NCBI GenBank assembly: GCA_023512835.1
Contig: CM042085.1
Location: 46,362,189 to 46,426,188 of the forward strand
From: Taxillus chinensis
Lineage: Eukaryota; Streptophyta; Magnoliopsida; Santalales; Loranthaceae
DNA: 64,000 nucleotides
Direction: 5' to 3'
A program made the position numbers and the translations under genes. This document shows, one piece after another, positions 10,952-22,568 of this stretch (its first letter is position 1; each line of letters opens with the position of its first letter). The notes under the pieces were generated by a model. It searched no databases. It was not told the DNA's origin and was given only the letters and a program-made list of their open reading frames with translations.

Positions 10952-11348
10952 CTACATGAGTAAGATGCACAAACGTCGAACGCGTTTGACTATTAACAAG
11001 TTGACTACCTCTACCCCATTATCAAGTCAAGCCGTACATGGCATTACACATATTTTAACCATTGCTTAACAATATTGCACACGACAATCCACATTGTAGT
11101 CATACCCAAGGCATTCCAAGAATATGCGAGTTGCACGGTTCACACATAATCATGTTATGCACATCCTTTACACATGTCAACAAATGCAACTAGTGCCCCT
11201 AATGCCAATGCTGCAAATCCTACCACAAGTGGACTACCCCAAGTACACCTTGGAGGCTCAAAGAGGACCATGTTGATCGGGCATGTCCCTCCGGGCTCCT
11301 CCAAAGGACTCAAGATAACCAAGTCCGCCCACTACCCTAGGCCAACTA

Positions 11349-11368
11349 GACCATGCTCGATACCATAT
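11349..11368 (-). other. Primer-binding site of copy A, one base short
   Basis: The minus strand reads TGGTATCGAGCATGG where the tRNA-iMet complement and the LARD copy have TGGTATCAGAGCATGG. The missing base falls in a CAG/CTG. The LTR starts 3 nt away at 11369. Confidence 0.8.
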
Positions 11369-13072
11369 TGTCACGCCCCGGATTTCCAACCCGAGGAAAC
11401 CGGCACGTGACTCCCCTTACCCACACGGAGGGCGAGGGGTTAGGATAAAACCAAGAATTTTACATTTCAAACATCCACAACACAATCAAGAAAGTAATGT
11501 TCATACAAATAATCCAAACCAGTTTATTACAAAAGAATTATTTCCAATCCCATCCCCACGGGTTACATCGGTTCCCATAAAACAAAACAACATAAACAGA
11601 AAGTAAATAAGGTCCTCCACCTTGGTGTATCCACCTAAGCTGTAAGTTCCTGGAAAACAAACAAACACGAGGAGGGGGTGAGCAACCACGGCTCGGTAGG
11701 GATCATGTCTCCCCAACCCATCCCATGTTCCTAGCATCTACATGCCATGTGTACAAGTGCGGTGTTGTGTTACAACGGTTTCAACAAACATAATAACAAC
11801 CACATCAACAATTTACAATCCTCCACTGCCACACAGGCCAACACTCTAACCACAAGTGATTTAACCGCCTCTTCAAGGCCAAGTGATTTAACCGCCTTTC
11901 AGGCCAAGTGATTTAACCGCCTCTTCAGGCCAAGTGATTTAACGCCTCTTCGGGCCAAGTGCCACGATCGGGCACACAACACACATGGTCACACAAGCAA
12001 CAACCAAACACCTGGTGAGCACCGTTCACGCGTACAAACCCAACCATTCAGGCCATAGAGCAAACATCCAAGCATACATACACTACACCACACAACAGCC
12101 CCCCGCCCAACACGGACATATTACCAAACACTTAATGGGCTATACACACGCTAAGTTCACACGGGTATTTCATCAAACATGTAGCGGGCATGTCGTACGG
12201 GCTTTTATCAAACACTTTTCATGCATCACACAAACACCGAAACACCAAAATCGCCATTGAAGGCCAACATTCATATAGGAGGTCACACCTATATGAATTT
12301 ACATATAAATAATATAATATTCGCCCTAGGACCCTAGGACGGAGGAGGATGTAGGAAGAACAGAATCCCTACCTCAAGGAAAACGCAACAACGCGACAGC
12401 GGTCCGATCCCAAGCCGAACGCCGTCCACCCACGGAGCACCGACCACCCACGCAAGACGCCCGGCGCAACCAGGAGCTCTCCTTCCCTCTCTCTCTCTCT
12501 GCGACGGTGGTGAAGCAACAAACCCTAAACCTAAAACAGAGGGGCTTCTCCTCCTTATATAGACAACACAACATCAAAACGACGTAGTTTTGATTAAGTG
12601 AATCCCAGGATCAAAACGACGTAGTTTTGATCACACAAGTCACCACCTTTCCGCACCCATATAGGCCAAAATACTTAGAATTTCAACATGGTCCTTTGGA
12701 GAAAGTTCCTTAGAATGTCAAAACCAAGGGAACCATGCAAAATATGCCACGCCAATTTGCACGCCAATCCCCAATTGGCGTGCAGCTCCAAATGCCCTGA
12801 AATTTCGTGGTAGATAGAGGACCTCATTCTAAGAAACTTTTTGTTCTTGCACGCCAATTGTTTGAGGCCATCTACTAGGTCAAAAGTGAGCTCCAAGATC
12901 AGCCAAAAGACTGAAACCAGAACGCATAGCATCTTCCTAGGGCATAAAGTACGCTATCGCCGACACATGCACCTCTCAATAGTCCCCTCTTGGGCTCATC
13001 TCTTACCTTAAACTTGTGTACCAACATCCAAGGTGTTTGTGGTTAACTCCTTACACACGGGTTACACCGGGT
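11369..13072 (-). repeat. 5' LTR of Tekay copy A
   Basis: Begins TGTCACGCCCCGGATTTCC and runs into ACACGGGTTACACCGGGTC at 13072, where it jumps to copy B pol without the terminal ATTACA. Contains the 26-bp tandem units (about 11852-11960), CT run near 12486-12500, telo-box near 12520, TATA near 12555, paired ACGT palindromes near 12575-12635 and the hairpin near 12755-12785. It is of the same subfamily as 4292-5988 and the LARD LTRs, unlike the LTR at 18190. Confidence 0.85.
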
Positions 13073-14462
13073 CTTGCCGCTCACGCATCACTGACTCACG
13101 TTCCCATGTCTCCTCCTTAATGCCACACTACTTCCACAGCACGCGAACCAAAGGAATAGCACGACCACACAAAAGTTTCTCCCGTCAATCTAGGATACGG
13201 ATAGGGGCCTCAACAATGGACATGTCATCCTCAATGTCCAATGTCCCCCAATCGATCACATGAGTGGGGTCAGGATGATACTTTCGTAATTGGGATACAT
13301 GGAACACATTGTGCACCCGACTCAATCGCGGTGGCAATGTTGACCGGTAGGCCACTGGCCCCACACGAGCCATAACCTCAAAAGGACCAATAAACCGCGG
13401 AGATAGCTTGGAACCTCACCCAAACCGCCAATGTCCACGATGGGGAGAGACACGGAGAAACACATGATCTCCCACAGAAAACTCTAAAGGTCGCCGCCGC
13501 TGATCTGCATAAGACTTCTGGCGACTCTGGGATGATAACAAGCACTGACGAATCAACTTGACCTTCTCAGTAGCCTCTTTAACCAACTGTGGTCCCAAGA
13601 GAGCTGCCTCTCCTACCTCAGTCCAACACAAAGGTGATCGACACGGCTTGCCATACAATGCCTCAAAAGGAGCCATCCCAATGGATGCCTGATAACTGTT
13701 GTTGTAGGCAAACTCCACCAAATGAAGGTGAGTTGCCCATGAACCCCCAAAATCTAGCACATAGGCCCATAACATGTCCTCCAATGTCTGGTTCGTCCGC
13801 TCTGTTTGACCGTCAGTCTCCGGGTGAAAGGATGTACTCAAGTTAAGCTTCGTCCCCATAGCCTCCTGCAAGCCTGCCCATAAACGGGAAGTGAATCGCG
13901 AATCTCTGTCAGACACAATCGACGATGGTACTCCATGCAGTCTCACAACCTCGTTCACATATAGCTGGCTCAATGCCCCAATGGAGTCCCGCTCTCAAAC
14001 AGCAAGAAAATGGGCCGACTTGGTTAGCCGATCCACAATCACCCATATCATGTCTTTCCTCCAGTAGTGGGTGGAAGACCAGTCACAAAATCCATCGCTA
14101 TGTGGTCCCACTTCCACACCGCTATTCGCAACGGCTGTAACATACCTGTTGGCCGCTGGTGCTCAGCCTTCACCTGCTGTCACGTGAGGCACCTCGAAAC
14201 AAAAGCAGCTACATCACGTTTCATCCCAGGCCACCAAAAATGTCCCCGAAGTGCATGGTACATCTTCGTACCCCCAGGATGCACAACAACTCGGGATTGA
14301 TGAAACTCCCTCATCACCTCATCTCTGAGAGAAGGAGCCACTACTAGTTGCCCCTGAAAAGATAACTCATGCTCAGGACCCTCTGTCCAATCCTCAGATA
14401 GCTCACCAGCCTCAATACGGGCACAAAGAACCTCACACTCAATATCCCCCAATTGTCCCTCC
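13073..14462 (-). pseudogene. Integrase and chromodomain, copy B
   Basis: The zinc-binding domain (14180-14452) carries the HHCC pattern around 'EFHQSRVVVHPGGTKMYHAL' and C in VSRC. The core has [18 protein letters not shown] (second Asp) and HPETDGQTERTNQTLE (catalytic Glu) in a 185-residue open stretch (13416-13973), followed by the GPY/F region and 'VHNVFHVSQLRKYHPDPTHV', which is diagnostic of Tekay. The chromodomain (about 13080-13220) reads RILD, then ends at the junction with the LTR. Stops and frameshifts separate the pieces near 13975 and 13410. The enzyme inserts cDNA; the chromodomain is thought to guide it to heterochromatin. Confidence 0.85.
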
Positions 14463-14470
14463 CGGACTCA

Positions 14471-16018
14471 CTAGTACAGCTCGGGCACAACAACAATAAG
14501 ACTCAGGACTGTCCCACCATCACAAGCAATAGGCTGCAACTGCAACACAGCCAACTGCTCTATCAGCTTCCACTCTCGCACTGCCACCTCAGCTTTTCCT
14601 TTCCTGCTTAATGTATCAGCCACAACATTGCCCTTGCCCGGGGTATAGGCAAGAGTAAAGTCAAAGGTCTGCAAATACTCCACCCATCTCCTCTGCCTCA
14701 AATTCAAGTCCTTCTGAGTAAAGATGTACTGAAGGCTCTTGCGATCTGAGAACACCACAAACTTTTCCCCCAAGAGATAATGCTGCCAACTCTTCAAAGC
14801 AAAAATGACGGCCGCCAACTCAAGGTCATGAGTAAGGTAATTCTGCTCATGAGGTTTCAACTGCCTCAACCCATAAGCTACTACACTGTGCTCCTGCATA
14901 AGTACACACCCCAAACCAATCCTGGACGCATCACAATACACCTCACATGGGATGTCCTCCCTAGGTAACCTCAACAGAGGTACGGTGGTCAAACAGGTTT
15001 TAAGAGCCTCAAACGCCTATTGACACTTTTCAGTCCACTCAAACTTCACTCCCTTCCTGGTCAACGCCGTTATAGGAGCCGCCAAACGGGAGAATCCCTC
15101 TACAAAACAACGATAGTACCCCACCAAACCAAGGAAACTATGAATCTCGAAAACATTGGTTGGCCTCTCCCACGATGCAACAGCCTCAATCTTGGCTGGG
15201 TCCACTCCCTCAGCTGACACTACATGGCCAAGAAAGTGAACCTCCTGCATCCAAAACTCACGTTTGCTAAACTTAGCAAACAACTGCTAGTCCCTCAAGG
15301 TTTGCAGCACTGTCGCCTAATGCTCCACATGCTCCCTCTCCGTCTTGGAATACACCAAGATATCGTCTATAAACACCACCACAAAGGAATCCAAATATGG
15401 AGCAAAGACCTGGTTTATCAAATGCATGAACACTACTGGTGCATTAGTGAGCCCGAAAGGCATCACTACCCACTCATAGTGCACATACCTGCACCAAAAA
15501 GCCGTCTTAGGGATGTCCTCCTTCCTAACCCTTAACTGGTGATACCCCGATCGCAGATCTATCTTGCAAAACCACTGGGCCCCACTCAACTGGTCGAACA
15601 GGTCATCTATCCGAGGCAATAGATACTTGTTCTTCACAGTCATCGAATTCAGCTTCTTATAGTCAATGCAGAGGTGAAGCATGCCATCTGCCTTCTTTGC
15701 AAAGAGCACTGGAGCACCCCAAGGTGAGGTACTCGGTCTGATATACCCCTGGTCCACCAAATCCTCTATTTGCCTCTGAAGCTCCCTCAACTCGACTGGC
15801 CCCATACGATATGCTACATGGGAGATTGGGCCAGTCCCCAGTACTAATTCAATGGTGAACTCCACACTTCTTTTAGGAGGTAAACTCCTCAACTGGTCAG
15901 GAAAGACATCCTGAAATTGGTCAACAAGTGCTGGCCACACTCTCTTTTCCACTTTCCCCTCCTCAGCAAAGGTCAGGGCTGCCAACCTGTGGGTAATGGC
16001 ACCCCACTGGTCTAGCAC
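14471..16018 (-). pseudogene. Reverse transcriptase and RNase H, copy B
   Basis: [72 protein letters not shown] and [19 protein letters not shown] with the catalytic FIDD (15350-15370). The RNase H lobe (14471-14992) has [35 protein letters not shown] and [14 protein letters not shown]. In-frame stops at about 15308, 15287 and 15014 fit CAG or TTG codons changed to TAG. Copies RNA into DNA inside the particle. Confidence 0.87.
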
Positions 16019-16039
16019 TGGCCCAGCTCGACTCGTATC

Positions 16040-16531
16040 ACAGTACCACTCCCCCTGCAGGGTGCAAGAAGTCCCTGCTGGTGTCAGGAAGGATACACGC
16101 TACCGATAACGATCTATCTTGGCCTGGAAAGCCATAAACCAATCCATACCCAAGATTAGGTCAAACGTCCTCAAAGGCATCATATGCAAATCAAAACTAA
16201 GATCTACATGTCCTATTGTTAACAAATAGTCATGATAAACACGCCACACCTCAATCATACCCCCCACCGGAGACTCCACTGCTAGGGGTCTCTCTGCCTC
16301 AACACATGCTAACCCCAATCCCTTAATCAGCAGTTCAGCAACAAATGAACAAGATGCACCCATATCCAAAAGTGTAGAAATAAGCGTACGAGAGATCAAA
16401 AGGGAACCTTTAACCGCCGATGGTCCTGCCCCACCCTCTGCCGGTGGAGGTGGTAGCTCAGCCTCCTCCTGGGGTGTTGCATTTAGTGCAAACACCCTCC
16501 CTTTGCCCGTGCCACTGGTCGGCTCCCCCAC
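16040..16531 (-). pseudogene. Aspartic protease, copy B
   Basis: One open stretch of 143 residues (16100-16531). The active site reads LLDMGASCSFV (DMGAS, where DTGAS is usual for Tekay), then the flap region and 'TFDLILGMDWFMAFQAKID', the conserved hydrophobic-Gly block. A stop at about 16098 interrupts the link to RT. Cuts the Gag-Pol polyprotein. The Thr to Met change next to the catalytic Asp makes activity doubtful. Confidence 0.8.
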
Positions 16532-16534
16532 TGG

Positions 16535-17830
16535 ACGGTTCCCACCATGGCTGCCTCCAGCTTCAGTCTGCTACCGCTCAGGCCTCCCCTGAGGTCGGGT
16601 CTGGCTAGATCCTGCCTGACTAGCCTACCACTGACGTGCTGGCCTCTCCGCTGGTGCACGGAAACTAGCATCACTCCTCATGCTAGATGCCAAGCCTCCT
16701 GCTCCACTGTTGCCACTCCTGCAAACCCTGCGCAAATGGCCCTCCCATCCACAATTGTTGCACCGCCAGTCTTTCTTGGGACACTCCCTTTTGACGTGGC
16801 CTTGCTCCCCACAACAAAGACAACCGCTGGGAAGACCTCCTACTGAACCTCCCTGTCTACTGCCGCCAAAGGTGAACCTCCCTGGGTTCACAGATGGTTG
16901 ACCCCGACTGTGGAAGGAACTATTATGTCTCTCCTCGGTCTTGGGCCTCTTGGATCCTGAATCGCGATCTGACCCACCCTGCAATGGGCGACCCTGATGG
17001 GCCTGCCTCCCATCATCCAGCTCTCTCTCAGTTATACGAGCCATCTCAACAACCTCAGCATAAGTCCTCAAATGCAGAATCGCCACCCTCTGCCTAAGGG
17101 CTGGCCTAAGGCCCAAAGTGAACTTATGGGCCTTCAGGTCCTCCTTGGCCACAGTCTCGGGAGCAAATCTACTCAAGCTCCGAAACTCACGTTCATACTC
17201 GGGTACCGTTTTCGTTCCCTGCTTCAGGCTCCCGAATTCCTCCCTCTTTTGCCACCTCAGCGACTCGGGGAAGAACTCGTCATGGAAAAGCTGTAAGAAC
17301 TCATCCCACAATAAGTACTACATAGCACGGCTTCCTGCGACACTCAGCCACAACTCCGAGGCATTCCCCTCCAACTGCCGGATGGCTAACCTCACCTTAT
17401 CCTCCTCCCGGGGTAAGAGAAAGGAGAACACATGGTCGATCTGCCTCAACCAATGCTCCGCTATCACTGGATCCCCCTCTCCCTTGAACCTCGGAGGTTG
17501 TTCCTTTCGGAACCTTGTCACAACATCATCTTCTGCATGATGCATCGGTACGCCACCCAGTGAACTCTCACACTCACGAGGTAACTCCCTTACTGGTGGT
17601 GGTGGTGGTGGTGGCACCACCTGCTGTGCTGCCATCTCACGGCGTACTTCCTCCCGAACCTCTTGCCGGATACCCTCCTTCAGCTCTCGGACTTCCAGTC
17701 AGATTCTCTCTCGCAGCTGTGCCAACAACAGTGCATGTCCTCTAGCAGGCTGCTTCGCACCGGGACCCTCGTGGGCAGATGACTCATCAGCCACTGCCCC
17801 GGACGCACGTGTCACTCTCCTCGGTGGCAT
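16535..17830 (-). pseudogene. Gag with two CCHC zinc knuckles, copy B
   Basis: The start ATG at 17828-17830 gives a MPPRR N-terminus, common for this lineage. A coiled, Arg/Glu-rich stretch and a Pro run follow, then the capsid (FSFLLPREEDKVRLAIRQLEG, LQLFHDEFFPESLRWQKREE, FRSLSRFAPETV) and two knuckles: CLCCGEQGHVKREC and CNNCGWEGHLRRVC (16725-16830). Breaks: TGA at about 17700, a stop at 17316-17318, and a stop at 16625. Gag binds RNA and forms the particle. Confidence 0.85.
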
Positions 17831-18170
17831 TCTTACTATAAGAAGTAAGGAACACAAACTTCAAAAGGAATTCGAATTTATCGCGTGTCACTACCTCTAC
17901 CCCACTTATCAATTCTACTATCATATGGCATTACACACATATATTTCTTCAATCCACATTGCACACAGCTTAATTCACATTTCACATAGCTCAATTAAAC
18001 AAGGAATTCTCATGCTCAAGGTATGCTCAAGGTAGTCCTACCTCAGGTTTGGACTACCCCAAGTACACCTTAGAGGCTCCAAGAGGACCGTGTTGATCAG
18101 GCACGTCCCTCCAGGCTCCTTCAAAGAACTCAAGATAATCAAATCCGCCCACTACCCTCGGCCAACTAGA
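17831..18170 (-). other. Leader between primer site and gag, copy B
   Basis: About 340 nt without a coding pattern. It contains the conserved Tekay leader block ('ggactaccccaagtacacctt', 'ccaagtccgcccactaccct'-like) shared with copy A at about 11215-11345 and with the LARD at about 49225-49340. No promoter is seen here; packaging or dimerisation signals are possible but unproven. Confidence 0.55.
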
Positions 18171-18189
18171 CCATGCTCTAATACCATAC
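18171..18189 (-). other. Primer-binding site of copy B, initiator-Met tRNA
   Basis: Minus strand TGGTATTAGAGCATGG at 18171-18186, one mismatch (C to T) from the plant tRNA-iMet complement, 3 nt from the LTR at 18190. Confidence 0.88.
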
Positions 18190-19352
18190 TGTCACGCCCC
18201 GAATTTCCAACCCGAGGAAACCGGTTCGTGACTCCCCCTTTACCCACATGGTGGAGAAGGGAGTAGGATACAATACTCCCACACTGGGCACCATACACTA
18301 CACATCTAATATTCAGAAAGACAAAATCATAAATTTATTAAATTCAAATCAGGATAACGTTTACAAATCCACATACCTTTATTACAATAAAATCCACTTT
18401 ACAATATCGCCCCACTAGGGTACAAAGCCTCTCAAAAATAATAATACAAATGACATTAATCAAAACCACAAATAGAACTGTTGTCCACCTTGATGTTCCC
18501 ACCTAACGCCTGTAGGTCCCTGAGAAAAACAGAACACATTAGGAGTGGTGAGCAACCACAGCTCAGTAGGGATCAAGTCTCCCCATCCCATCCCATGCAC
18601 CTAACCACTACATGAGAACGTGTACTAGTGCAGTGTCATGACAGTAGTAAATACAAGTAAAGCACACCACTCAAATGGGCGCAACCACAGCCCCAGCCCC
18701 ATTGGCTCCACAGCCTCACAGGCTACCAATATCACAGCCTTCCAGGCTAACAATTTAAACGCCTCTCGGGCAAATATTTAACCGCCTCTCAGGAAAATGT
18801 TTAACAGCCTCTCAGGCAAATAGTTTAACCACCTCTCAGGCAAATAGTTTCCACGGCCTCTCAGGCTAACAACCATGCAATCAAACACATAACATACATT
18901 TCTGCCACACAGGCATAAAATCAAACACATGGCGTGCACACATTCACGGGTTCTCAAACTCAGCCACACGGGCATAAAATCAAACAGATAGCATGCATAG
19001 CCACACAGGCATAATCTCAAACACATAACATGCATAGACACATAGGCATATTATCAAACACATAACATGTGTGGCCTCGCGGGCATAATATCAAACACTT
19101 AACATACGTATATATATACATCCAAGCAAAACACGCCATTGAAGGGCAACATCCATATAGGAGATCACACCTATATGGATTTACATATAATATATCCAGA
19201 TTACAAATTGCCTACCACAAGGCTATAACCCTGGGATATGTTCAAGGAGGAACAGAACCCCTACCTCAAGGATCCTTCACGTTCTAGCCTCCACGCTAAA
19301 CGCCGTTCACCACAGTAACCACCCCGGCAACAACGATCAGAAGCTCTCCTTG

Positions 19353-19399
<47 letters not shown>

Positions 19400-19964
19400 G
19401 ACGGCTGCGGCGGCTAAGGAAAAGAAGAACCCTAAACCTAAGAGACCTACACCTCTTTAAATAGACACCCCGACATCAAAATGACGTAGTTTTGATTAAG
19501 TGAACCCCAGCATCAAAACGACGTAGTTTTGATGGAACAGGCTATAACCTTCCCACATCCACACAAGACAAAATACCCACAATTCCAACATGGCCCTTTA
19601 GGAAAAGATGATTAGAATCACAAAACCAAGGTGATAGTGCAAAAACATGGTTGCACGCCATAATGCACGTCATATCTCCATATGACGTGCAGCTCCAAAT
19701 GCTGTGAAATTCTACCGTAAGCTTCCTTGCATCATGTAGAAGGCAGGCATAGAAAAAAAATCCTTGCATGTCATAATCCCCATATGACATGCACTCTATT
19801 TCTGCCTCCCTAGGCTGCCCTCTTTCGTCAAAAGTTCCCTATTTGGTAAATAAAATGATTTGGCTGAAGTCCATGAGTAGAAGTTCCCTAAAAACTAGAA
19901 AAATTGCCACTTAAAAGGCGAAACTGTGACTAACTCCACACATCTCAAAACACGGGTCATTACA
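18190..19964 (-). repeat. 5' LTR of Tekay copy B, second subfamily
   Basis: TGTCACGCCCCGAATTTCC to ACGGGTCATTACA at 19964 (1775 bp). It differs from the A and LARD LTRs in most of U3 and has TATTTAAAG instead of TATATAAGG (about 19456-19464). Parts: degenerate 27-30 bp repeats (18735-18850), (CT)n of about 22 units (19353-19397), AACCCTAAA near 19430, ACGT palindromes 19475-19496 and 19512-19533, and hairpins 19664-19691 and 19765-19793. The next base is inside copy C protease, so 19965-19969 (GAGGC) should be half of a target duplication. Confidence 0.87.
19664..19793. repeat. Two perfect hairpins in copy B U3
   Basis: 19664-19691: arm TGCACGTCATAT, loop CTCC, 12 of 12 paired. 19765-19793: arm TGCATGTCATA, 7-nt loop, 11 of 11 paired. 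They sit where A/LARD LTRs have arms TGCACGCCAATT and Athila has TGCACGTGAGAA. Confidence 0.85.
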
Positions 19965-19965
19965 G

Positions 19966-20297
19966 AGGCCCCTAGTTGTTGAGTCACCAATGGGTGGTAT
20001 AATTGAGGTACGGCGTGTTTGTCGTGGTTGTGTGTTAACCATAGGAGATGTAGAGCTTAGGTTTGACTTGCATGTGATGCCATTACGGACGTTTGACCTG
20101 ATCTTGGGTATAGATTGGCTCATGGCTTTCCAGGCCAAGATAGATTATTATCAGCGGTGTGTATCATTCATGTCACCTGTGGATATTTCTTGTACCCTAC
20201 AGTGGGAGTGGAATTGTGGGGCGAGTCGGGCTGGGCTAGTGTTCGACCAGTGGGGTGCCATTACCCACAGGTTGACAGCCCTAACCTTTGCGGAGTA
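19966..20297 (+). pseudogene. Aspartic protease C-terminal part, copy C
   Basis: Open for about 100 residues: MGGIIEVRRVCRGCVLTIG, FDLHVMPLRTFDLILGIDWL, FQAKIDYYQRC, then a spacer toward RT ending in [11 protein letters not shown]. The catalytic Asp lies upstream and is cut off by the copy B LTR. A frameshift at about 20296 separates it from RT. Confidence 0.78.
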
Positions 20298-21784
20298 AGG
20301 GAAAGAGGGTGTGGCCAGCAGTTGTTAACCAATTTCATAATGTCTTTCCTGAGGAGCTGAGGAGGTTACCACCTAAGAGGAGCGTGAAGTTCACTATTGA
20401 GTTGGTACTAGGGACTAGTCCGATTTCCCAAGTGGCTTATTGTATGGGACCAGCTGAGTTGAGGGAGCTTCAGAGGCAAATAGAGGAGTTGGTGAACCAG
20501 GGGTATATCAGGCCGAGTACCTCACCCTGGGGTGCTCCGGTGCTTTTTGCAAAGAAGGCGGATGGCATACTTCATCTTTGCAATGACTATAGGAAGTTAA
20601 ATTCAGTGATCGTGAAGAACAAGTATCGATTGCCTCGGATAGGTGACTTGTTTGACCAGTTGAGTGGAGCCCTAGTGGTTTTCCAAGATAGACTTGTGGT
20701 TGGGGTACCACCAGTTGAGGGTTAGAGATGAGGACATCCCTAAGACAGCTTTTCGGTGCAGGTATGGGCACTATGAGTGGCTAGTGATGCCTTTTAGGCT
20801 CACTAATGCACCGGTAGTGTTCATGCATCTGATGAATCAGGTTGTTGCTCCATACTTGGATTCTTTTGTAGTTGTGTTCAATGATGATATTTTGGTGTAT
20901 TCCAAGACGGAGAGGGAGCATGTGGAACATTTGGCAACAATGTTGCAAATCTTAAGGGACCAACAGTTGTATGCTAAGTTTGGCAAATGTGAGTTTTGGT
21001 TGCAAGAGGTTCATTTTCTTGGCCATGTAGTGTCGACTGGGGGAGTTAGGGTGGACCTAGCTAAAATTGAGGCTATGTCGTCGTGGGAGAGGTCAACCAA
21101 TGTTTTTGAGATTTGTAGTTTTCTTGGCTTGGAGGGGTATTACCGTCATTTTGTAGAGGGTTTTTCCTATTTGGCTGCTGCTATGACGGCGTTGACCCAG
21201 AAGGGAGTGAAGTTCAAGTGGACTGACAAGTGTCAGCAGGCACTTGAGGCTCTCAAAACTTGTTTGACCACTACACCTGTGTTGAAGTTACCTAGGGAGG
21301 ACGTCCCTTATGAGGTGTATTGTGATGCATTCAGGATTGGTTTGAGGTGTGTGCTTATGTTGGAGCACAGTGTGATAGCTTATGGGTCGAGGCAGTTGAA
21401 ATCACATGAGCAGAATTACCCTACCCATGATCTTGAGTTGGCAGCTGCCATCTTTGCTTTGAAGAGTTGGCAACACTACCTTTCGGGGGAGAAATTTGTG
21501 GTGTTCTCAGATCACAAGAGCCTCCAGTACATATTTACTCAGAGGGACTTGAATTTGAGGCAGAGAAGGTGGGTGGAGTATTTGTAGACCTTTGACTTTA
21601 CTCTTGCCTATACCCCAGGCAAGGGCAATGTTGTGGCTGATGCATTGGGCAGGAAAGGGAAAGCTGAGGTGGTAGTGAGAGAGTGGAAGCTGATGGAGCA
21701 GTTGGCGATGTTGCAGTTGCAGCCTATTGCTCATGATGGTAGGATAGTCCTGAGTCCTATTGTTGTTGTGCCTGAGTTGTACTA
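20288..21784 (+). pseudogene. Reverse transcriptase and RNase H, copy C
   Basis: [81 protein letters not shown]. The active site is FNDD, one step from FIDD. RNase [57 protein letters not shown]. Breaks: a frameshift near 20680-20700 and TAG at 21585 where copy B has CAG. A residual frame runs on to about 21784 (REWKLMEQLAMLQLQPIA). Not functional. Confidence 0.85.
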
Positions 21785-22336
21785 GCGAGTTCGGGAAGGG
21801 CAGTTGGGTGATATTGAGTGTAGGGCCCTATTTTGTCCGGGTTGGACATACTAACCCCATTTGATATACCTTTTTGCCCATGCCATACACCTTATTGAAC
21901 AGGTCCACAATGATCCCATACTTCCAAGGAATGGTCTACCCCAATCGGCACGAGATGGATACAATTGACACGGATGGGGGAGTTCAAAATTAATGACTTT
22001 TGCTATAAGTCCTTGAAGCGCCCCAAGACCAACACCAGGTGATGGAGGATGAAAATTCGAGACCAACGCACTTGACCGAGCTCAAATCGGACTTAAAATG
22101 AAGAAGTTATGGCCAAAACAACTTTCGTTGGAAAAAGTCAAACTTGCCAAAAGACGGTCAATGCCCCTGGTCAAACTGCCCGCAAAAGTGATCATGCGAA
22201 ACTCTTCAAAATGCCTATGTAGGCGAATACGGATCTCCCCAAACAATTCCTGGAAGGTTATCCATTTTTGCATTTTTGGTGGGGGTCAAAAGGTAATTAA
22301 AAGTTAAAAGTTAAAAAAAAAAATAAAACAAGGGGG

Positions 22337-22568
22337 TTGACCGTTGACCGTTGACTTGCCGATACTTCGACCCATTGACCCCGAAGCTCGAAGCCCCGAA
22401 GCTCGAAGCCCCGAAGTCCCGAACCTCGAAGCCTCGAAGCCCTGAAGCCTCGAAGCGCTGAAGTCCCGAAGATCGAAGCCTCGAAGCTCGAAGCCTCGAA
22501 GCCCCGAAGCTCGAAGCCCCGAAGTCTCAAAGCTCAAAGCCACGAAGCCTCGAAGCCTCGAAGCCCCG
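22337..22568 (+). repeat. W-box cluster and CGAAG minisatellite in Tat LTR
   Basis: GTTGACC repeats with a 7-bp step (22336-22356) and another TTGACC at 22375-22380, i.e. four WRKY-type W-box cores in 45 bp, followed by about 190 bp of CGAAGCTCGAAGCC(CC)-like units. The right LTR has the same block at 36845-37090 with small length changes. Confidence 0.75.

Larger units (their letters stand above)
4292..13072 (-). mobile_element. Tekay/Del chromovirus copy A (two LTRs, degenerate)
   Basis: Minus-strand Ty3/gypsy element: 3' LTR 4292-5988, polypurine tract, pol (INT, RNase H, RT, PR read leftward to rightward), gag, initiator-Met primer site, 5' LTR 11369-13072. Every domain is recognisable but split into short frames by many 1-base gaps. 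Both outer borders are eroded: the left one is replaced by a C-rich run at 4271-4291 and the right one lacks the final ATTACA. No clean target duplication is seen. Confidence 0.85.
13073..19964 (-). mobile_element. Tekay/Del chromovirus copy B
   Basis: Minus strand: 5' LTR 18190-19964, primer site 18171-18186, gag, PR, RT, RNase H, INT, chromodomain ending at 13073. The 3' UTR, polypurine tract and 3' LTR are not next to it. The best account is that copy A inserted at B's pol stop and that 4185-4270 is B's 3' UTR continuing on the far side. Coding capacity is the best of the Tekay copies, but at least five nonsense codons are present. Confidence 0.8.

Noticed and set aside
4292..19964. Simple LTR-internal-LTR-internal-LTR tandem array of A and B
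   Set aside because: The LTR at 18190 is another subfamily than the two A LTRs, and 4185-4270 continues B's 3' UTR on the far side of A, so nesting explains more. Unequal recombination is not excluded.
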